Part shown: positions 58,056 to 64,000 of the stretch, piece by piece
How positions within the stretch are numbered: the first letter of the stretch is position 1
Layout of the letters: each line of letters starts with the position of its first letter
Assembly (NCBI RefSeq): GCF_036884655.1
Contig: NC_088356.1
Coordinates: 15,831,001 to 15,895,000, forward strand
Direction of reading: 5' to 3'
Length of the DNA: 64,000 nt
Origin: Musa acuminata AAA Group
Lineage: Eukaryota > Streptophyta > Magnoliopsida > Zingiberales > Musaceae
The notes under the pieces: model-generated
What the model saw: only the letters and a program-made list of their open reading frames with translations
Told to the model about the DNA's origin: nothing
Database searches by the model: none
Program-made: the position numbers and the translations under genes

Positions 58056-61000
58056 TTAGGGACAATTTAGCATGCCTAATTCCCTTCGGATGAATTCAAA
58101 TTGGTCTTCATTCAAAGCTTTTGTAAATATATCTGCTAATTGATGCTTTGTGTCAATGAATTCTAGAACAACATCATTGTGAAGAACATGATTGCGTATG
58201 AAATGATGCCTAACGTCGATGTGCTTAGTTCTAGAGTGCTGAATTGGATTTTTAGTAAGGCATATGGCACTAGTATTATCGCATTTTATGGGAATATTTT
58301 CAAGGTGAATTCCATAGTCTTCTAATGTATTTTTCATCCAAATTACTTGTGCACAACATGCACTTGCAGCAATGTATTCGGCTTCCGCCGTAGATAGTGC
58401 AACTGAATTTTGTTTCTTGGAAGTCCAAGAAACAAGTGCATGTCCTAAAAATTGGCATGTTCCGGATGTACTTTTTCTATCTATCCTGCATCCGCCAAAA
58501 TCGGCATCTGCATAAGCTATTAGATCGAATTTTTCAGATTTTGGATACCACAATCCTAAATTTGGAGTTCCTTTAAGATACCTAAATATTCTTTTAACAC
58601 TCTTAAGATGAGATAATTTAGGATTAGATTGAAACCTAGCGCAAAGTCCTACACTAAACATAATATCCGGTCTAGTCGCAGTGAGGTAGAGTAGACTACC
58701 TATCATTCCCCTATATGTTTTTTGATCGAAACTTTCACCATTTTTATCCATATCTAACTTAGTCGCAGTACTCATAGGGGTGTTTATTGCTTTTGAATTA
58801 TCCATGTTAAATCGTTTTAACAATTCTAATGTATATTTAGATTGGTTAAGAAATATACCATCACTAAGTTGTTTGATTTGTAATCCCAAAAAGAAAGTTA
58901 ATTCACCCATTAAACTCATTTCAAATTCAAGACTCATACATTTGGCAAATGATTCACATAGTGATTCATCCGAAGAGCCAAACACAATATCGTCAACATA
59001 AATTTGCACAATAAGAAAATTATTTTCAAAATGTTTAATAAACAATGTAGTATCAACCTTGCCTTTGGTAAAATTATTTAAAATAAGAAAGGAACTAAGC
59101 CTTTCATACCAAGCTCTAGGAGCTTGTTTTAAGCCATAGAGAGCTTTAGTCAATTTGAATACATGATTAGGAAGAAGAGAATTTTCAAATCCGGGAGGTT
59201 GTTCGACAAATACTTCTTCGGAAATAAAACCATTCAAGAAAGCACTTTTAACATCCATTTGAAATAGTTTAAAATTATTACTACTAGCATAGGCAAGGAG
59301 CATCCTTATGGCTTCTAATCGAGCCACGGGAGCGAAGGTTTCTTCGTAATCGATACCTTCTTCTTGGTTGAAACCTTTGGCCACTAATCTAGCCTTGTTT
59401 CTAACCACGATACCATTTTCGTCTTGCTTGTTTCTAAAGACCCACTTAGTACCTATGACTAAGTGGTCACTTGGTCTAGGAACAAGCTTCCATACCTCAT
59501 TCCTCTCAAATTGGTTCAATTCTTCTTGCATTGTAATGACCCAAAAATCATCTTTTAAGGCTTCGTCAATGCATTTAGGTTCAATTTGAGAAAGGAAAGC
59601 AGCGTTAGCACAGAAATTTTTGAAAGAAGAACGAGTTTGAACCCCTTTTGATGTATCTCCTATAATTTGCTCTTTTGGATGAGCATCTACATACTTCCAT
59701 TCTTTTGGTAAAGAAATTTCGGAAGAAGATGCATTCAAATGGCTATTTTGAGGAGAGGGTTCATTCAAATTCAAATTATCAAAACCAAGATCATCATCAA
59801 AATCATTTTTCTTTAAATCGGAAATTTCATTAAAAACTACATGAATAGACTCTTCAATTACTAAAGTTCTTTTATTAAAAACCCGAAAAGCTTTAGAAAC
59901 GGAAGAGTAACCAAGAAAGATGCCTTCATCGGATTTAGCATCAAATTTTCCTAAAGCATCCCTTTCATTTAAAATAAAACATTTACAACCAAAAACTTTA
60001 AAATAGGAGATGTTTGGTTTTTTGTTATTCCATAATTCATAGGGAGTTTTGGATAAGGATGGTCTTATTAGGACTCTATTCATGATGTAGCAAGCCGTAT
60101 TTACGGCTTCGGCCCAAAAGTACTTAGGTAAACTATGTTCATTCAACATAGTTCTTGCCATTTCTTGTAGGTTTCTATTTTTCCTTTCAACTACTCCATT
60201 TTGTTGAGGATTTCTTGGAGTTGAGAAGTTGTGATTGTACCCATTACTTTCGCAAAAATTTTGAAAGTCACGGTTTTGGAATTCACCACCGTGATCACTC
60301 CGAATTGATGAAATCATGAAGCCTTTTTCGTTTTGAGTGAGTTTACAAAATTTAGAGAAACACTTGAAGCAATCACTTTTGTGAGCTAAGAAATAGGTCC
60401 AAGTGTATCTAGCGTAGTCATCCACAATCACAAAAGCATATTTGCTTCCACCTAGACTTGTTGTATCAATTGGTCCGAATAAGTCCAAATGGATCAATTG
60501 TAATGGTCTAGTAGTGCTGATTTGATTTTTTGGTTTGAAGCTTGTTTTTATTTGTTTGCCTAGTTGACATGCATCGCATACTTTGTCCTTAATAAACTTT
60601 ATATTTGGAATTCCTCGTACTAATTCTTGAGATGAGATCTTAGATATTGTTTTCATGCTTGCATGGCCTAATCTCCTATGCCAAAGCCAAGCATCATCAT
60701 TTACGGCGGAGAAGCACATTTCATTACTTAGTTCATCAAGATTGATGGTATAGACATTATTTTGTTTTAAAGCAATCATAGTCATGTTATGATTTGGTTT
60801 TTCAATAATGCACATATTTGATTCAAATCTAACGATGTAACCTTTATCGCATAGTTGACTAATACTCAAGAGATTATGTTTCAATCCATCAACTAGTAAG
60901 ACATCATCAATGGAAAAATTAAATTTGTTACCAATAGTTCCCTTGCCAATGATTTTGCCCTTGTTGTTGTCTCCGAAGGTAACGTACCCTTCTTCTTTGC

Positions 61001-61415
61001 TAGTGAGCATAGAGAAATGAGATGGATCTCCAGTCATATGTCTTGAGCATCCACTATCGAGATACCATCTCTTGCTCCTAGCTTGTGGGTTTGTCTCTTC
61101 TCCTAACGCCATTAGCGCGTAATGAGCAACTTGCTCGGTGTTGGACTCCTCTTCTTCGGATGCGCTTGAATCATCCCACGTTATTTTGAATGCCTTCTTT
61201 TTTGATGTTCTCTTTTTGGCTTGAGGACAATCATTCTTATAGTGTCCCGATTGTTTGCATTCATAGCAAATCACTTGGTCCTTCTTTTGTTCAAATTTAT
61301 TTTTTGTATTATTTTTAAATCTGTTCTTTCTTAAATATTTTTTAAATTTTTGAGTCAAAAGTGCAATGTCATTGTCACTGTCCTCATCACTTGATGTTCC
61401 TTTCAAGTGGTCTTC
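58056..61415 (-). CDS. pol: Pol polyprotein of B: zinc knuckle, PR, integrase, RT, RNase H
   Basis: An open frame continuous with gag except for the TAA at 61416-61418. Residues numbered from the Leu codon at 61406: CCHC knuckle [14 protein letters not shown] (47-60); protease DSG (117-119); integrase zinc motif H243, H248, C277, C280; integrase catalytic D308, D371, E407 with the standard 35-residue spacing; RT D718 (FQMDVKSAF) and YVDD (803-806); RNase H D in AYADAD (about 967), E in TAEAEY (about 1008), D in KCDNTSA (1043). All catalytic residues expected of Ty1/copia are present. It would process, copy and integrate the element cDNA in particle and nucleus. Compared with A it lacks the coiled-coil/second-knuckle segment between GEE and the protease. 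There is no in-frame ATG near the 5' end that would make a natural start, so expression needs gag-pol read-through or an ancestral unbroken frame. Confidence 0.95.
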   Translation of the reverse strand, partial: EDHLKGTSSDEDSDNDIALLTQKFKKYLRKNRFKNNTKNKFEQKKDQVICYECKQSGHYKNDCPQAKKRTSKKKAFKITWDDSSASEEEESNTEQVAHYALMALGEETNPQARSKRWYLDSGCSRHMTGDPSHFSMLTSKEEGYVTFGDNNKGKIIGKGTIGNKFNFSIDDVLLVDGLKHNLLSISQLCDKGYIVRFESNMCIIEKPNHNMTMIALKQNNVYTINLDELSNEMCFSAVNDDAWLWHRRLGHASMKTISKISSQELVRGIPNIKFIKDKVCDACQLGKQIKTSFKPKNQISTTRPLQLIHLDLFGPIDTTSLGGSKYAFVIVDDYARYTWTYFLAHKSDCFKCFSKFCKLTQNEKGFMISSIRSDHGGEFQNRDFQNFCESNGYNHNFSTPRNPQQNGVVERKNRNLQEMARTMLNEHSLPKYFWAEAVNTACYIMNRVLIRPSLSKTPYELWNNKKPNISYFKVFGCKCFILNERDALGKFDAKSDEGIFLGYSSVSKAFRVFNKRTLVIEESIHVVFNEISDLKKNDFDDDLGFDNLNLNEPSPQNSHLNASSSEISLPKEWKYVDAHPKEQIIGDTSKGVQTRSSFKNFCANAAFLSQIEPKCIDEALKDDFWVITMQEELNQFERNEVWKLVPRPSDHLVIGTKWVFRNKQDENGIVVRNKARLVAKGFNQEEGIDYEETFAPVARLEAIRMLLAYASSNNFKLFQMDVKSAFLNGFISEEVFVEQPPGFENSLLPNHVFKLTKALYGLKQAPRAWYERLSSFLILNNFTKGKVDTTLFIKHFENNFLIVQIYVDDIVFGSSDESLCESFAKCMSLEFEMSLMGELTFFLGLQIKQLSDGIFLNQSKYTLELLKRFNMDNSKAINTPMSTATKLDMDKNGESFDQKTYRGMIGSLLYLTATRPDIMFSVGLCARFQSNPKLSHLKSVKRIFRYLKGTPNLGLWYPKSEKFDLIAYADADFGGCRIDRKSTSGTCQFLGHALVSWTSKKQNSVALSTAEAEYIAASACCAQVIWMKNTLEDYGIHLENIPIKCDNTSAICLTKNPIQHSRTKHIDVRHHFIRNHVLHNDVVLEFIDTKHQLADIFTKALNEDQFEFIRRELGMLNCP

Positions 61416-62096
61416 TTATGATTTGAGTGTCATATCCTTCCTGTTCTTTGGAAGGGGGTTCTCGAGCTCGTCATGAGCTTGACATGTCATTTCGTAGGTC
61501 ATTAGAGACCCAATGAGTTCTTCAAGAGGGAATGCTTTAAGGTCTTTGGCCTCTTGAATGGCCGTAACTTTTGGATCCCAACTTTTAGGGAGGGATCTTA
61601 AGATTTTAGTTACTAGTTCAAAGTTAGTAAAATCTTTACCAAGAGCTTTGAGTCCATTGATGACATCCGTAAATCGGGTGTACATGTCTCCGATGGACTC
61701 ACTTGGTTTCATTCGGAAAAGTTCGTAAGAGTGCACAAGGATGTTGATTTTGGACTCTTTCACTCGGCTAGTGCCTTCATGAGTGACCTCAAGAGTTCTC
61801 CAAATATCAAAAGCCGAATCACACATTGAAACACGATTAAATTCGTTTTTGTCTAGTGCACAAAACAAGGCATTCATAGCCTTTGCATTTAAAGCAAAAA
61901 CCTTCTTCTCCGATTCATCCCATTCGCTCATCAGAAGAGAAGATTTTTGAAATCCATTCTCGACAATAGACCAAAGCTCAAAGTCCATAGAAATGAGGAA
62001 GATTCTCATGCGAGTCTTCCAATATGTGTAATCCGACCCATTAAACAAAGGTGGTCGTGCAATAGAATGGCCCTCTTGCATGCCGGAGTAAGCCAT
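61416..62096 (-). CDS. gag: Gag of B, 226 codons to an in-frame TAA
   Basis: ATG at 62096 (gagATGGCTTACTCC), the same start as in A. UBN2-type Gag core: YWKTRMRIF near 27, LNAKAMNALFCALDKNEFN near 73, IWRTLEVTHEG near 100, TRFTDVINGLKALGK near 141, PLEELIGSLMTYEM near 191. The frame ends in TAA at 61416-61418, where A has CAA at the same codon; a C-to-T change explains it. The next codons continue the same frame into the zinc knuckle and pol. The stop context (TCA TAA GAA) is not one of the known plant-virus leaky contexts, so simple mutation is likelier than programmed read-through. Confidence 0.93.
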   Translation of the reverse strand: MAYSGMQEGHSIARPPLFNGSDYTYWKTRMRIFLISMDFELWSIVENGFQKSSLLMSEWDESEKKVFALNAKAMNALFCALDKNEFNRVSMCDSAFDIWRTLEVTHEGTSRVKESKINILVHSYELFRMKPSESIGDMYTRFTDVINGLKALGKDFTNFELVTKILRSLPKSWDPKVTAIQEAKDLKAFPLEELIGSLMTYEMTCQAHDELENPLPKNRKDMTLKS

Positions 62097-62134
62097 CTCT
62101 CTTGGGTATTAAACCAAATATGAGAGATAACCTT

Positions 62135-62146
62135 GCTCTGATACCA
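62135..62146 (-). other. Primer binding site of B
   Basis: gctctgatacca on plus; a perfect initiator-Met complement. Confidence 0.95.
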
Positions 62147-62164
62147 CTTGTTAGGATCGGAGCG

Positions 62165-62192
62165 GCACTAAGAGGGGGGGGTGAATTAGTGC
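62165..62192 (-). other. Poly-C-loop stem-loop near the U5 end of B
   Basis: Perfect 7-bp arms GCACTAA/TTAGTGC; the loop contains eight C on the transcribed strand. Confidence 0.7.
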
Positions 62193-62646
62193 AGCGGATT
62201 AAAACTTCGATTTTAACAAAATCTTTCGTACGTTAAGAACGAAACTTGAGAAATTTAACTTGAAGGCGTATTCTTGAAGTTGCGCAGCAAGAGTAATAAG
62301 GAACTAAAGCAGTAAGAAGATTTGCAGTAATGTAAATGACAATAATAAAGAGCAAACCAGAGATTACGCCGATTTTTAGAGTGGTTCGGTCAAATGACCT
62401 ACTCCACTTGCGAGGCCCCTCTTCGATGAGGCTCCCACCTTCCACTAGCAAGTCTCTTGAAATGGAAGGGTAAACACCCCTCTTACAACCTTTTACAAGC
62501 AGCTCAACCTCTTACAAATTTTCAATAAGAAAGAAGGAGGAGAACTCTCTAGCAAATTGAAAACAAGACTTGCTAAGACTTTCTAAGACTTTTCTCTCAA
62601 TAAAAAATCTTCTCAAAAGTTGTAACCTCAGCTGAGATTTGAGGGG

Positions 62647-62654
62647 TATTTATA
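62647..62654 (-). promoter_or_regulatory. TATA box of the B 5' LTR
   Basis: TATAAATA on minus, in the conserved ggccTATAAATAcc context. Confidence 0.8.
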
Positions 62655-62709
62655 GGCCTCAAGAGGATTCAAATTTTGGGCTTCAAAATTTGAATTCTCT
62701 TAGGGTTCC

Positions 62710-62842
62710 CGGTGCTGGAGGTGCCACCGCCCAGCGCTCGGGTGCTGGACGGTGCAACCGCCCAGCCAAGGATGTGTCACCGCCCAGCACTCGGGTGCTT
62801 GGCGGTTTCACCGCCCAGCCAGGCGGTGCCACCGCCTGGCTT
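62710..62842 (-). repeat. GC-palindrome array, 5' LTR of B
   Basis: ggtgccaccgcc, ggtgcaaccgcc, ggtttcaccgcc units with agcgctcgggtgctgg spacers. Unit order differs from the 3' LTR. Confidence 0.9.
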
Positions 62843-63355
62843 TCCGATTCATTGGTTTGGCTTAATTTTAGCCCAAACCAAATCTGACTTTGGGCCCAGT
62901 TGGCCCTTAACCAGGATATAGGATTATCTCTTAATCCTAATCCTAATTACAGGTGAACTACATAACACAAAAAAAACATCCTAAGCAAGTTTTTTAACTG
63001 CGAACGTCGAGTCTTGTTCCGGCGAGCTTTCCGACGAACTTCTTCCGACGGACTCCCTGCAAGCTCCCAATCTTTGTGATGACTTTAACGAGTAGCCGAG
63101 CCTTCTCGGTGATCTCCGCGAGCCTCCGACGATTTCTTCGGCGAACTTCTGACACGTTCCCGATTTCTTCTCGGTTGGTTCCGGCAGCATCTCCGATGAT
63201 TCTTCGGTCTCTTAAACGTCCATCGAGCTCGACTCCGGTTTCCTTGCTTTATGTTTTCTGGTTATCATAGTTAATCCTGCACACTTAACTCAATAATATG
63301 GATTAGATCAATTAACCCACCAATTGATTATATCATCAAAATCCGAGATTCAACA

Positions 63356-63742
63356 CTATTATTATCATGAAAATCGATAATCAAGAATCATCATACATAA
63401 TTTCAAAAATATATACTCATCAATCATAACTTCAAATTGAACATGATTTCATATACTCAAAATCGAGAAATAACACTGGAAATCAACATGATACACATTA
63501 TTACTTCTCATCCACATATAGCATGATTTCATAAGGTATTTTTAAACAAAATCATTTTGTTTATCATAAACATGCAATTTTCATGATTATTTTCAAAATT
63601 ACTAGAATGATAAGCATGATTCCTAATTGTTTGTATTTTCATTATAAAATTATTAAACATGTAATTTTCAAGAAAATAAAAAAAAAATGCTTTATGAAAA
63701 GCATCATGTAATTTTAAAGTAAATGAAAGGCATTTTGATTAC
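63356..63742 (-). other. AT-rich interior of G, right of B
   Basis: Continues G after B, starting with the TSD copy ctatt. It matches the D interior just after gag (33370-33680). No ORF. On minus it begins GTAATC right after the GAG codon. Confidence 0.8.
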
Positions 63743-64000
63743 CTCAGCGTCGAAAGGCGTAAAGGCGTAGTTTGCCACCTCGCCTTTGTTGATTTTCTCC
63801 TCGTCTTCGGAGGAGCTCGATTCATCCCAGTTTTTGTTCTTCTTCTTGTGTTCAAAGCAAGTAGTTCCGTTCTTTTTACTTTTTAATTTTTGTTTCATTT
63901 ATAGTTTAAGTTCACCATCACTTGAGCTTATGCTCGAGTGGTCTTCGAATGTTCTATGTCCCAAATCCTTCCTGTTCTTTGGAAGGTGGTTCTCAAGTTC
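63743..64000 (-). pseudogene. gag: Gag 3' part of element G (runs off the right edge)
   Basis: Matches the D Gag tail nearly base for base (LKSKKNGTTCFEHKKK, SSSSEDEEKINKGE). A TAA at 63899-63901 stands where D has CAA, so this copy is broken. It ends at GCTGAG|GTAATC (63743/63742) like D; unspliced reading stops at 63704. No zinc knuckle. Confidence 0.85.

Larger units (their letters stand above)
54546..63355 (-). mobile_element. Copia element B, nearly intact, 8,810 bp
   Basis: Minus-strand Sirevirus-like element with both LTRs, PBS, gag, pol, env-position ORF and polypurine tracts. Only one in-frame stop (61416-61418) breaks gag-pol. By my hand count the LTRs differ at roughly 15 sites, mostly transitions, plus indels in the palindromes, so the insertion is fairly young. 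Nested in G. Confidence 0.95.
62149..63355 (-). repeat. 5' LTR of B (1,207 bp)
   Basis: TGTTAGGATCGG to GATTCAACA. Stem-loop arms GCACTAA (62165-62171) and TTAGTGC (62186-62192) with a G run between them (C run on minus); TATA-like box (TATTTATA) at 62647-62654; palindromes 62710-62842. Confidence 0.95.

Noticed and set aside
61416..61418. Programmed stop-codon read-through between gag and pol of B
   Set aside because: A has a sense codon at the same place, and the downstream context is not a known leaky signal. A point mutation is simpler.
1..64000. tRNA, rRNA or small RNA genes
   Set aside because: The only tRNA-like matches are 12-base primer binding sites next to LTRs. No cloverleaf, rRNA or snRNA sequence was noticed.

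Overview
The window is plant nuclear DNA, probably from a monocot. It is built almost entirely of nested LTR retrotransposons, with one short candidate host gene at 3796-4269. The evidence is Ty1/copia and Ty3/gypsy pol proteins, LTRs bounded by TG...CA, primer binding sites matching plant initiator-Met tRNA, long AT-rich noncoding stretches and heavy decay by stop codons. I lean towards the banana order (Zingiberales) from general appearance only, at low confidence.

Most elements belong to one group of Ty1/copia elements that looks like the Sirevirus (SIRE/Maximus) lineage. They have LTRs of 1.2-2.35 kb, clusters of GC-rich palindromes upstream of the LTR TATA box, repeated polypurine tracts before the 3' LTR, and in one copy an extra env-position ORF. 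Labels used here: I (left edge, minus), J (3' end only, plus), H (minus, degenerate), A (9195-17185, plus, complete with identical TSDs), C (22514-38765, plus, ~2 kb LTRs), D (28425-36715, minus, inside C), K and L (LTR fragments), E (40910-44952, plus, degenerate), G (49433 to beyond the right edge, minus) and B (54546-63355, minus, nearly intact, inside G). Two Ty3/gypsy elements are present: N (old, chromodomain type, minus, split by C) and F (44953-49432, plus, cut by G).

Layout: 1-2912 element I; 2913-4728 host-like island; 4729-5243 old copia LTR and unassigned DNA; 5244-8674 an inverted repeat around J; 8675-21487 H split by A; 21488-39729 gypsy N split by C, which is split by D; 39730-64000 a serial nest K > L > E > F > G > B.

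Two kinds of copia element coexist. A and B carry gag and pol (PR, integrase, RT, RNase H); B also carries a 364-codon ORF in the env position. C, D and G (and I as far as visible) carry a Gag ORF but no pol: about 3 kb of AT-rich noncoding DNA follows gag. D still has an open Gag frame of 308 codons. These look like gag-only non-autonomous elements that would need Pol supplied in trans. The end of gag in A, C, D, G and H coincides with a GT splice-donor-like site. A carries an in-frame 582-nt GT...AG segment there that B lacks almost exactly.

All coordinates and alignments were made by eye. LTR boundaries should be good to a few bases where TSDs or PBSs support them. Repeat-array limits are approximate.
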